From assembly GCA_030549495.1 (NCBI GenBank), contig JAUIRK010000376.1:651501-715500 (forward strand): DNA of 64,000 nt, written 5' to 3'. Each line of letters opens with the position of its first letter. Position 1 is the stretch's first letter. Position numbers and translations under genes: made by a program. The notes under the pieces are model-generated. The model did not search any database, was not told the DNA's origin, and saw nothing but the letters and a program-made list of their open reading frames with translations. Positions 48,331-58,510 of the stretch are shown here, piece after piece. This stretch comes from Nectonema munidae (Eukaryota; Nematomorpha; Nectonematoida; Nectonematidae).

Positions 48331-48658
48331 GGGAAAATACTTAGCACTGTTGAAGAAGGAGGCGCTTGTGTCTAGTGAATGCCTTGCATAATCAATAGCT
48401 GAACATTGTTTTGGAGCTTTATGCGAAGCGCACAAAAATATCAACTTCTCGTCTATCCCCATTTTGGTGCATGTATCAGATTTGCATTCTTTCTCTAACA
48501 TGACATAAAAGATATTCAATTCAATGCAAATTTGACGAATGTGCTCAAGTTTCCACACATCTTCATCGAGGTCGTCAGAAGGTGGCTCAATGATTGCATC
48601 TATGGAAAGACAGTCTTTTCTTATCATCTGTTGTATCCACTGTTGTATGGCAAAGGTA
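48328..48658 (-). pseudogene. MOB4 (phocein)-like segment, truncated copy or exon
   Basis: Open for 110 codons without a stop: [69 protein letters not shown] and [10 protein letters not shown]. It matches the first half of the Mob/phocein domain, including the zinc-binding Cys pair (ECKSDTC), but the His pair, which lies further on, is missing. MOB4 is a STRIPAK-complex subunit. The segment starts after an AAAG acceptor-like site (48660-48659), but at its end (FPS, then TAA) no GT donor exists. Instead the SINE-like head begins. Divergence from other MOB4 proteins (EKLIF in place of EQWIF) also argues for a decaying duplicate. A genuine exon damaged by SINE insertion is the alternative. Confidence 0.65.
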
Positions 48659-49179
48659 CTTTAACATTTAAACTTTAACATTTACCATTTAAACATAAAA
48701 AATATCTAAAAAGAGCACATTTTCTAAAAATTTTCATTTTTTATGAATATCAAAATTACATCATACTTAGGAAAACAATAGATGCCCCTTCATTTCTATA
48801 TCATGAAAAACATGAGAAAAAAGAAACAAGAGGCTATGGATTAAGGAAATATTGAATGTAACAATGCTAGAAATTTTGACCAAAAAAAATTTCTAAAAAA
48901 TAAATTGGAGTTATACAACGTTTTGTTACAACTTTGACAAATCTTAAGTATGTGGTGTTGTAAGGCAAGTAATAGAGTTTGGGGTTTATACTATGCAAGA
49001 TAATGGAGATTTTTGTTTGATAAAGACAATAAAAATCACAAAAAAAGTTTGTTGTTGATATTAATAAAAAAAGACTCACGAATTTCTTCAATGTACTTTA
49101 AATTCAATAGTAGATGATACAGAATAACTTTTTTTTTGTTCCTCATGAAAAGGAGGAATAAACTGACAAAGGAAATATT
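48659..49179. other. AT-rich DNA between MOB4-like segment and piggyBac remnant
   Basis: Tandem TTTAACATTTAAAC strings at 48660-48695. Otherwise nothing is recognised. Confidence 0.4.
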
Positions 49180-50340
49180 GATGAAGAATTCTTAAATGGT
49201 ATGAATAACAACTTAAACTTAGCTGGAATAAAGGAGATGCATTTCCAATCAAATTCAAATCCACCATCTTTTTATGAAAATAAGAAGAAAGCTCAAGACA
49301 AATAATAGTAGATGAATTCAATGGAATTAGGGCTGTTAATGCTTTTGAGAAGTTTTTGAATAATGATATCAGAAGCCATATCGTTACCGAAACTGTTCGT
49401 TATGCAAAAGAATCTAAAAACAATAATTCTTTATTGTTCGATAAATCTGCTTTAAAAATTTGTTGGTATCTTTTTTTTCTGGATTTCATAAACTTCCGAG
49501 ATTGTGCATGTATTGGGAGAGTTCCTAGGCTGTTCATGTTTCTTTTGTTGCCAATGTTATTTCTCGTAATGATTTTGAAAATATTAAATGTTATATCCAT
49601 CTTTCTGATAATAAAAATTTGTGTAATTACAAGCTTGTTAAAGTAAGCCCACTTTATAATCTTGCTAATTTTGTCTTGAAAAGTGTTCGCTATTTTGATA
49701 TCCATTACTCAATCGTTGAGCAAATGATACCCATATACAGGCAATGATTCTACAAAGCATACATTCAGGTGAAAGTCGTTTGTCTTCTGTTACAAAAATG
49801 TAATCTTAGGTTGGAAAACTGGTTATCATACCGTATGTTACCATCTTTTGGAGCGAAAGGATAATGGGAACCAATGATAAATTTATCAGTGATAGTGTCG
49901 TGCATCAACTATGCCTACCATTTCCATCTTTTGACAACTGAGCTTTTTTTGATAATTGATTTAGCTCTTCACAAGTGATAGCAAACTTAGACAATCATGG
50001 TTTACATACAACTTTCACGGTGAAAAATGATAGTCTCTTTAGAGCGCCTTTACATAGCAAATTTGTTGAAAATGGTTCGTTATCTGTAGCAAACAATAAA
50101 AAACGGGCATAATCGCTGTACGTTGGATGGATAACGCGAATGTCAGAATGTTGTCTATTTTTCAAAGATACAGCCTATAAACAAAGTTTTGCGTTGGAAC
50201 TCGAATAATCCCATTTAAAGGTTGTTGGTATGGAAATGAAGTCGCTCCATCTCAAGTTCAACGATATTCTTTTAATGTCACAGGCAAAGTGGAGCTGAGT
50301 TAATTGAACCGGTCTTCCTCTTTGTTGGAGGCCTTCATTG
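49180..50340 (+). pseudogene. piggyBac transposase remnant
   Basis: Pieces in order but in several frames: AVNAFEKFLNNDIRSHIVTE (about 49333-49392), SGFHKLPRLCMYWESS, then NVISRNDFENIKCYIHLSDN, VSPLYNLANFVLKSVRYFDI and YSIVEQMIPIY (about 49640-49740; the VDEQMVP catalytic Asp region, with Glu-Gln-Met kept). Then NLDNHGLHTTF near 49988-50020 and AIIAVRWMDNANVRML near 50105-50150 (the second catalytic region). It is strongly decayed, and no TTAA-flanked ends were found nearby. It is a different family member from the fragment at 33.6 kb. Confidence 0.8.
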
Positions 50341-51148
50341 TCCTGATAAATTTCTTTTTCTAATGTGACACACACTAATTCAATTTTAATTTTATATTTT
50401 TCAATGTAATTACTAAGTTAAGACATAGGAACGTTTTGTTCTAAGCTGATTTTCATTGATTTTAAAATAATTTATTGCGGGTTGGAGAAATTCTCTTTGA
50501 ACAAATTTATAAAATAAAAATAAGTCTTAAAAAATTTACTTCTTTCAAAAAAAGTGTACCACATCAAATCATGTTAAGATGGAAATATTTTTTTTTTTAC
50601 ATTTTCAATATTAATTTTATAATGAAAAATAAAAAAAAAATGATTTTTTCTCCAAAGCTGATTTTGATTATTATTATTAAAATTTGTTCCCCAATTTTCA
50701 AAAAGTTGTCAAGTGCTCAACCAATTTCTAAATGCGCTGTTAAAATTTTAAAACATATGCCCATGGTTAGGATTGGTGTCGAATTAGAGCATCAGTGTTA
50801 GTGTTAGTGTTAGGTTTAGTGTTATCGCAATCTTAGATATATACATTTAGATTTACATTTTTTCACATCCTTGACACAATCTTTCAAAATTTATCTGTAT
50901 TAATACACGTCTGGCACAAAAACATTTAGACATACACACGAATACATACACATGAATTATTGGCATTAAACACACATACACTGAAATTCTTAAATCTCAC
51001 AAAGAGTGGCATAGTTTTTTTGTATATTAAGGTTCGTAGCGGATTTTTATCATGAAAAATTTCCTTAGTGAGGCCACCTAAGATTTTTTCACTCGGTCTC
51101 ATTTTACAATTTGTAGCTTCGACCTCAAAGTTAAATTTCAAAGTTAAA
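50341..51148. other. AT-rich DNA with a GTGTTA repeat
   Basis: Five GTGTTA/GGTTTA-like hexamers at 50796-50824. A minus-strand frame around 51010-51140 (RPSEKILGGLTKEIFHDK) is somewhat protein-like, but no splice sites or family could be assigned. Confidence 0.4.
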
Positions 51149-51343
51149 ATTTGAAGGCAGTTGTAAAAAGTTATTGAGCAAATGACACTTTTAATCCAAT
51201 TAGTATTTTTAAATAGGGGGAGAAGAAGTAAGAGAAGAAATTTATTTGGAAATAGAGAACAATTATAAAAAAAGTAGAATTTAAGAGCAGTTGAATAAGT
51301 TCTTAAGCAAATGACATTTGCAAAACAAATATTATTTAGATAG
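51149..51343. repeat. Tandem duplication, ~131-bp period
   Basis: GGCAGTTGTAAAAAGTTATTGAGCAAATGACA at 51155 recurs, altered, at 51286 as GAGCAGTTGAATAAGTTC with AAGCAAATGACA. The two ~65-bp copies are separated by a purine-rich AGAAGAAG stretch. Confidence 0.7.
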
Positions 51344-51392
51344 AGATTATGAAGCATCTATTTGAGTTTAAAAATCTCAAATACGACCTTAC

Positions 51393-51578
51393 TGCCATTT
51401 TTTCTGGCTCCAATGATGCCAGCATAACCATCATTCATGGGCTGTGTCATATGGAAGGACGCCCCTTCAACGAGAGAGTTCATTCCCCTACCATAAAGCG
51501 CTGTTTCTTTTTGTTGAGAAATTTGAGTCTCGATGCTTCTTGTGCCGATTCGTTCCGTCATGTTTAGGATATCCATCA
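51393..51578 (-). CDS. Unrecognised host gene, downstream exon of the pair
   Basis: The acceptor CTACTGCTTTTAG ends at 51579 and the donor GGCA|GTAAGG starts at 51392. The 186-nt exon (phase 1 in, phase 1 out) reads MDILNMTERIGTRSIETQIS, QQKETALYGRGMNSLVEGAS and FHMTQPMNDGYAGIIGARKN. NMT is a possible N-glycosylation site. No family is recognised. The exon joins the one upstream across a 53-nt intron with matching phase, and its base use is less AT-rich than the flanks. Confidence 0.65.
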
Positions 51579-51631
51579 CTAAAAGCAGTAGCGTGAACCG
51601 TGAGTAACAATTAGATGTATCCTTAACTTAC
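51579..51631 (-). other. 53-nt GT-AG intron
   Basis: It starts GTAAGTTAAGG and ends CTACTGCTTTTAG, both near-consensus. It is far shorter than the 4-9 kb ABRA introns. Confidence 0.7.
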
Positions 51632-51757
51632 ATCCTCCAGAAAAGAAAAGACGATAGTGGGAAACAACTTCTCCATTCTGCATGAGGACTAGCGATGCAC
51701 TTTTGATTTCATTAATATGGAATACATATCCCATGTAATTAAAGAAGGAATTGACAC
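51632..51757 (-). CDS. Unrecognised host gene, upstream exon of the pair
   Basis: The acceptor TTAATTTTGTAAAG ends at 51758 and the donor GGAT|GTAAGT starts at 51631. The 126-nt exon (phase 1 in, phase 1 out) reads VNSFFNYMGYVFHINEIKSA, SLVLMQNGEVVSHYRLFFSG. The joined protein piece has about 103 residues with mixed hydrophobic and polar character. It has no start or stop, so further exons exist on both sides, and I could not find them. Function unknown. Confidence 0.6.
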
Positions 51758-52779
51758 CTTTACAAAATTAAATGGATTAATAATCATTTTCTTCTCCTAT
51801 CATTCAATTTTGAAAATTCTTACTTATGACAAAGGTCAATTGTTTAGTTGTTCAAAAGAGCACCTCATGTATTTTGAATAGGCAGAGTTAAAAGGTTATA
51901 AAAAATCTATCGAACTTATGACACATTTGAGCGAATAAAATGTAAATATGATCAAAAAATATGTAGAACCGCAGCATTTTAAAACACAAATTTGCAATTC
52001 TATAATAATAATAATAATAATAATATATAATATTTCAAAATATTTATATTTAGGCTGGAACTTTTTCATAAGATTTTAGGACAATTAATGTTTGAATTTA
52101 AAAAGAAATATTCCTTTCCATAATTCTAATAAACATAAATAACTCACTATTTGCAATTATACTAACAAATTAACTTAGGAAATTCAATATTTTTAAATAA
52201 ATCCGCAATTTGGAATCCAAAATTGATCGATATGTAGCATACATTGGAACTATAAAAAATTTATTATATATTATTAATAAAATTATTAGTTTATCCCAAC
52301 ACTTTTGAAATAAAATTCTTTTTCTGCCCATTAAGATCACATTCTTATTAATTTAAAAATAGAGGGACAACATCAGTTTTTCAACGGATATTTTATAATT
52401 TTTTTGCGGCTTCAATTTGGGGTCAGAAAACGACAGTAAACCTGATCATACCATCAAAAAACTTACTATGTGAAGATTTTGTTTTAAGTGAAGCTTTGAC
52501 TATATCCTCCTTCTCCACTGTAAGCGCAAGGGATATCCAATAAGTAAAAATTTCTAATCTACTAATAAGCATTTTATCTGAAAATGGTGAAATAAATTAA
52601 AGGCTAGGTGCAAATTTATTAAATAAAATACTTTGGAAATAGATGGAAATTGAAGTTGGAAGTCCGTCATCGTTTTTACATTCTATAAGAAAATGATAAT
52701 AAGGAATATCTTCACGAAAAGCTAACAACAATAATGTCTTTCTATATTTTTTAACTTTAGTGCTTTCTTAAAAAAGAGT
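51758..52779. other. AT-rich DNA without recognised genes
   Basis: Holds an (AAT)n microsatellite at about 52004-52028. A minus-strand donor-like CATAA|GTAAGA lies near 51825 without a convincing exon. Confidence 0.4.
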
Positions 52780-53472
52780 TTAAGTCATAACATTGAAAAG
52801 TGAAAATAAAACTATGAAACCTGATACTGATGTTCCTATAGAAAGTCTACAAACTCCAGAAAAATATGTTATGGCTGTAATTGATGCAAATGAGTTAGTG
52901 ATATTGATATGTATAAGGTTAATTTCTAAAATCGTGTATTTATACATAAAGTTCTTATTTTTGTAAAACAAATAAATTTCTTTACTTTGGTAACCCATAT
53001 ATGCTACTTTATGTTTAAACTCATCGGTTTTTGTTCTAACAATGATTTCAATAGTTCGAAAATAGTTATCTCTACTAAAAAAATCTAAATCTTCCTTTGT
53101 AGTTGCTTCATTCGTAAAATCATATTCCTCCACTTTTTCTTCATCTTTAAAATCCGTATAAAAAGTTTGTACATTTTCAACTTCTCCACTTGTCCATTCT
53201 ATATGAACAGAATCTTTCTTAAATTTCAGTGAACTCAGCCAAGTTCCTACATTTATATGAGAGTCTAAATTCAAGAAAATTTAAAAAAATCTTTAAAAAA
53301 AAAATGAACCATTATGTATTTCTTTTGAAAAAACTCCATAATTTTGAACTTCGTTTTCAACTCTAAAGAGTGGGGTATATTGAAAGAAACCCATTTCACT
53401 TTGGGAAATTGAAACGGTTTGAACCTGAAAACAATGAGGATCATTGCAAAGAGCTTGCACTCCTTCATCTAA
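52780..53472 (-). CDS. Unrecognised minus-strand coding block, possibly two exons
   Basis: After an acceptor TCGTTTATTTTAG (ending about 53469) a frame reads DEGVQALCNDPHCFQVQTVS and QYTPLFRVENEVQNYGVFSK. After a second acceptor CTTGAATTTAG (about 53260) it reads SHINVGTWLSSLKFKKDSVH and KEDLDFFSRDNYFRTIEIIV, ending SIGTSVSGFIVLFSLFNVMT with a stop at 52780-52782. The hydrophobic last 20 residues could be a membrane or GPI-attachment signal. The first donor is weak (ATG|GTTCAT), so the joining is tentative. No family is recognised; a decayed gene is possible. Confidence 0.4.
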
Positions 53473-53599
53473 AATAAACGAAGAAATTAAACAGAAATTT
53501 TTTATTTCGTCTGTTTTTCAACATTTTAAACATTTTGCTTGCTGAAATAATTTCTATGAAATATATAGGTCATTTTTGCAATAAACTCATTTTTGGAAA

Positions 53600-54320
53600 G
53601 CTTAATTTAGATATTTCGCAAGAATTCAGCAAATTTTCGAGCTGCCACAAAAAGGTACATAAGAACAAACAACGTCTTTGAAAATTAAATTCTTATTCTT
53701 GATGTTTATTTTTTTCTTCACCTATTTTAACAATTTTAGGTTCATTAAAAAAAAATTTCTTTATTAAGCTTGTTTTGTGAATATTCTGTCTCTAAGCCAT
53801 TAAATATATTCTTATCGAATAAGAGTTTCCCCTCGTACATTTTTTCTCAATCTATATTAAACTTAGTCATTTTTGTAAAAAAATCTTTTAACTTTTTATC
53901 AAATAAATTTTGTGTAAGTGAAATAATATTTGAAATAGAAGATTGACTTAAATTTAGTTTAGCTCATAAATTCAATAAAAAAAAGCTGAATCAATATCAG
54001 CTTTTGTTTCAGAATTTTGAGTTTCAACATTAATAATATTATGTTAAATTAAATTCATTCGAAAAAGGGGATTGAAAATGCACAACATTTTCAGATATAC
54101 TCAAATGTTTGCGATTGCAATGTTTTCTAAAAGCATTATGCTTTTTAAAAGAAACGCCACAACCTTTAAAAAACAATTGACAATAAAATTAGGACCATTT
54201 CTGTGCCTATAAACCATGTGGAATACAAAATCATTGTAATTTGAACAAAAAAATGCGCAAATTTGACAGTTAGGCATTACGATATGAACAAAATTAAAAA
54301 ATCTAACTAACCTGAACAAA
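53600..54320 (-). pseudogene. Decayed C2H2-finger-containing sequence
   Basis: From about 54275 down, in two frames: PNCQICAFFCSNYNDFVFHM, VYRHRN and then GCGVSFKKHNAFRKHCNRKH. Both have the spacing of C2H2 zinc fingers (C..C then H...H). Weak coding-like stretches continue to about 53600 (KDVVCSYVPFCGSS), with stops. It may be the 5' part of the locus at 52780-53472 or an unrelated multicopy gene. It is not intact. Confidence 0.45.
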
Positions 54321-56639
54321 ATAAATTAGGAAAACTATATCTGTAAGAAGAAAGAATGATGAAGGCAGTTGTTATGAGAAAGAAGGATTGATATAAAAGA
54401 TTAAAAATTATAGCGCATGTTTCATCTATATTGGTTTCCAAGAGCCTGAGTAAGTAACTTAATGATACTCTTCTTATAACTACAGTCAGATGTTATAACG
54501 AGTTGCACTATAATTCACTGAAGAAGGAAAGAAAAGAAAGAAGGATTTCTTTCAATACAAGATATTTTCACATGTGTCTTGCTATACTCATTACTCATAT
54601 ATATTTACACACTTAAAAAGCTGACTCCAAAAACACTTTAGAATATATTGCTTCATATTCTAATTTCTTACTCTCAGTCCTAATTTTTCTGAAAACCGAC
54701 TACGACTCTTTTTTCTCAAAATCCCGAACTACACAACCCGGCTTTCCAAAATCATTTTATGAGTTTTAAAAAAAGTTCATTTTGAACTGTTATTTTCGAG
54801 TTGCTAAGTCCTCATTTATCGTTTATAATATTACACAATACTCTTTAAAGTTACGATTAGTTTAAAATATTTCTCACTTTTAATTTTATATAAACCTCAT
54901 ATATTATTTTTAAAATGTAGAATTTGTTAAACAATTACACTTCAAAAGTATATTTTTCATTTTTAATTCATAATGGTGACTTTTTTAACGCTAGATTTCA
55001 AATCAAATAGGAAAATGTATGGGGCATTGATGCAAAAACTGAATAAAAAACTTTTTCATTGAAATATGCTCATTCAAATTAACAGTACTCTACATCATTT
55101 AATTGCGTATCCACATTACAATTCGTACTACATTAAATTAGTTCGCTGATTCATCTTTCAATCTTTTTAATACTTCTATTTGATTGTGAGAAAGAGGAAA
55201 AACATTTAGATCTTCTCAAATATTACTCGAGAGTCAAAAGCCTACACCCCTCCCCCTTCCATTTAATTTTTTGTGAGGGTGCCCGCTTCAAGAGCTTCTC
55301 CAGACCACATAGCACTCTAATAGAAACCACGCATTTTGATTGGGAGAAGTTTGTTTTGTAACTTGATTTGCAACTACTTACGTCTTTGCACAAAATTTTG
55401 TAAGTAAAAAAATAAATGAGAAAGCAATTAAAACTTTAAGCAAAAATTAAAGTTATTTAAACAAAAATTAATACATTTTGCTGGAAACAGGAATATTAAA
55501 AAATAGATAATTTCTAAAACTTTTTCGTATTTAGCACAAAATATTTTTTCAACTTTCAATATATTATTTTGTATCTTAGAAAACAATAATAAGTTAAGAG
55601 GGCAATGCATATGCATTTTAAATTTCATACGTTTTTTATTTTGTTATTTATGTTTATAACTTTTTTGTTTCTTGATCGTTTTAGACAAGTGTCGTGCCAA
55701 ATTAACTAAGCTTATATTACATAGAATTTAACTTCACATTTGCTATTTTTCGGCCTTTTAAACATGATACGACTGAACCACATTAATACAAACTCTAAAA
55801 AATAACGTTTACATTAAAATTATTATTTTGAATAAGCTTAAATTTAAAGAATCACAAGGTTTGTGTAAACGAGTTGAGCTTTTTGAGTTTAAAATTTTAT
55901 CTTTTTTTAATAACTTCGTTTCTATGGGAAACGTCAAAATGAAGCTCAATTTATACTTTTCAACAGTACCTAGATTGCAAATTAAACTTTGAACAGAATT
56001 TAAAGTTGTCATTTTGATGCTTTGAGAAGATGAAAACGCAGTGTAAAATTGATTGTTTATATAGTTTGAGTACTTAGGTATCACGAAAAGTTCTGTTTTT
56101 GAGAATAAAGTTACACAGTACTTTTGATTTAGACAAAATATCAAATATTTATAGGTTATGATAATACATAAGCACATAGTGGGTAGAACAATTCAAGCAT
56201 TTTTATGTATGCTTCCATTTGTGTGTTTAAAGTCATAAATTGAATTAAGAATAAATGAATTGAGTTAAGTTTGAAATAAATTTGAACAAGTAAGTAAAAT
56301 TTTTATATACTGCTTCTATTCTTTTTTCTGAATAAGATGAGCTTTAACTTAACAATACTTTTAGCATTTTTCGGAAATTCAGACTAAGCTTCACTTTTAT
56401 GAACAACAAAGGAGGCAGCGTATAACAATTTTACTTGTTGAAATTTATTTTATAAAAGTAGTCTATGCCTCCTTAAAATTAATATCATCTACTTTGAACA
56501 CACAAATCGGAGCATACATAAAAATGCCTCCATAGTTCAACCCTCTATCTGGGTATGTATAAATTATAATATATTTAAAGATAAATAATTAATTCAGCAA
56601 TAAAATTTTTATAAAAATTGTTAGAAATTGACAAGGTGG
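54321..56639. other. AT-rich DNA without recognised genes
   Basis: Near 55019 the string ATGGGGCATTGATGCAAAAA recurs at 57312 inside the degenerate piggyBac-type repeat, suggesting a further scrap of that family. Near 55245 a CCCCTCCCCCTTCC tract may be a MITE scrap. The minus-strand frame at 55809-56177 shows no family features. Confidence 0.4.
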
Positions 56640-57780
56640 AAAAATTAACTGCGTGCTACTCTAACTAAACCGATCACTTTTGACTCTCCTTTTTTTTTAT
56701 TCTTGTTCCTTAGTTTATCCTTTTCTTCGTTTACTAATTAAAGATACAGCTTTGAACTATATATCTCAATAGGACCTCTATTCTTTTGCTTACAAATTCG
56801 CTATGGGAGTCTGTTCTTCATTTCTCCTATACTTTATATGGTTTCTAATTTAGTTCTTCATTCTAAACTAATCCTTGCTTCGCATAGCTCTACTTTCATC
56901 AGAAATTCATTTGGTATGGTCTATTTTCGAAAAAACGTTTTTCAGAGATTTATTTAGCTCAGAATTTAACCGATTTCAGAGTTATTTGATTGAAGAGAAT
57001 CTCTTTGTTGATTTTTGCTTTTTTTAATCAATATCATACGTTGTAGTATGAAGTGGTACTAAGATATATCACTTTGGATATTTGAAAATCAATCCTTTGT
57101 TCTTCATGAATTCATTCATGATCCGCTTTTTTCAATTACAAAAATTTCCCACCTTTATCATCTAAATTCTAAAAGACTCCCTCTTTCACACTGAAGAAAA
57201 AATTGCTCAAATTCGATTTCATTTTTCTTAAGATTCCGCGTTCTCATTTTTATGTGACTCGAGGTCACTTACTTTTCTTATATTCAAATATTTGTACTCA
57301 ATAGGAGAATGAATGAGGCATTGATGCAAAAATTGACTTTCCTAGGTATAAACAATAAATAACGATTGAGAGAAAAAACTTACGAATGACTTTTTGGAAA
57401 AAAAAAATAATTTTTACCAATTCGATTAACACTTTCACCCATTTCCACACTATAATGGCAAAAGGGAGTACAGAAATGAAAAACATGGACGATATTGTAT
57501 AAAAAATTATTTAAATTTCAGAAAATTTTAATTGTGATTTTCAATCAAAAACGAGTTTTTTCAGAATTCGATTTTTTTGAAATGTCAAACTTGATTCATA
57601 ATTCCACACATTCTTTCACCTGAATTGCGAAAACTAAGTCCTCAAATGAACTGAGCATCGTAATAAAAAAATTAAATATAAAAAATATATTCTATTTAAA
57701 ATATGGAAGTAAGTTTATGAGATTATTTTCAAACAAAGTTTCAGCTCCCATTATCCTTATTGCTAGGTTTATTCACCTCT
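56640..57780. repeat. Degenerate relative of the piggyBac-type element body
   Basis: Collinear with 17250-18500: TTGATTGAAGAGAATCTCTT, CCCACCTTTATCATCTAAA, TTTACCAATTCGATTAACAC, GAAAAACATGGACGATATTG and AAAACTAAGTCCTCAAATGA all recur in the same order. Also similar to 13540-13720. No ends are visible. Confidence 0.75.
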
Positions 57781-58094
57781 GAATACATTGAATAATAATT
57801 AAGGCATCATAAAATGTCGAAAGGATACTCAAGATTACAAGATTTAAAAGGAAAATATATTTTTCCCCTTAATATTGGTCGGAAGAATCTTGTTTATGTT
57901 GGATGAAAAATGTCAAGATGGAAGAAATTTTATGTTTAATATTTGTTAGAATGCAAGAATTTACCACATTCATCAAAAGTTATGAGAAAGATGGCGCAGA
58001 AAAAAAGGGAAAATTGGAAGGAACATGGCTTTAGCTGAAGGTGCAAAATAAAGAAATGAAAAGTTAGGAGGACACAACTTAATAAATAATTGTT

Positions 58095-58510
58095 TATGCG
58101 ATGGAAGAAAATGTTTACGTGTGCTGGAAGAAAACAGACTCGTAAGAAAACCTGATTAGGTAGGTGCCTTTCTTACAATGACGCATTTTATGTAAATAGA
58201 GAATTAGAAAGCCTAGAGTACAGTCCCCTGGAAAGAAGGGATAAAAAAAGATTTTTTGCAATATTTGCTACACTATACTTTTCCTCAAAAATCGACTCCA
58301 AGTTTAAAAAATGTTTACGTGTGCGGAAGTAAAGGAGACACGTAAGAAGGTATGTATGGTAGACCTTGATGAGGTGCCTCTCCTAGAATGATGTCATTTT
58401 ATGCAAACAGGGAATAGAAAGCATGGATTAAAGTACCCCTGGAGAGAAAGAAGAAAACAAGTTTTTTTGCAAAATTTGCTACCGTATACTTTTCTCCCAC
58501 AAATCTACTC
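58095..58510. repeat. Two tandem copies of the 190-230 bp module
   Basis: Copy one starts GCGATGGAAGAAAATGTTTA at about 58097; copy two starts AAAATGTTTACGTGTGCGGA at about 58307. Both contain a GTAGGTGCCTTTC or GAGGTGCCTCTCC block and end around ACTTTTCTCC/CCTC. The single copy at 16985 is closer to copy two (ACCTTGATGAGGTGCCT). Confidence 0.8.

Noticed and set aside
55809-56177. 122-codon minus-strand frame
   Set aside because: No motif, no splice context and composition like the flanking AT-rich DNA; not enough to call a gene.
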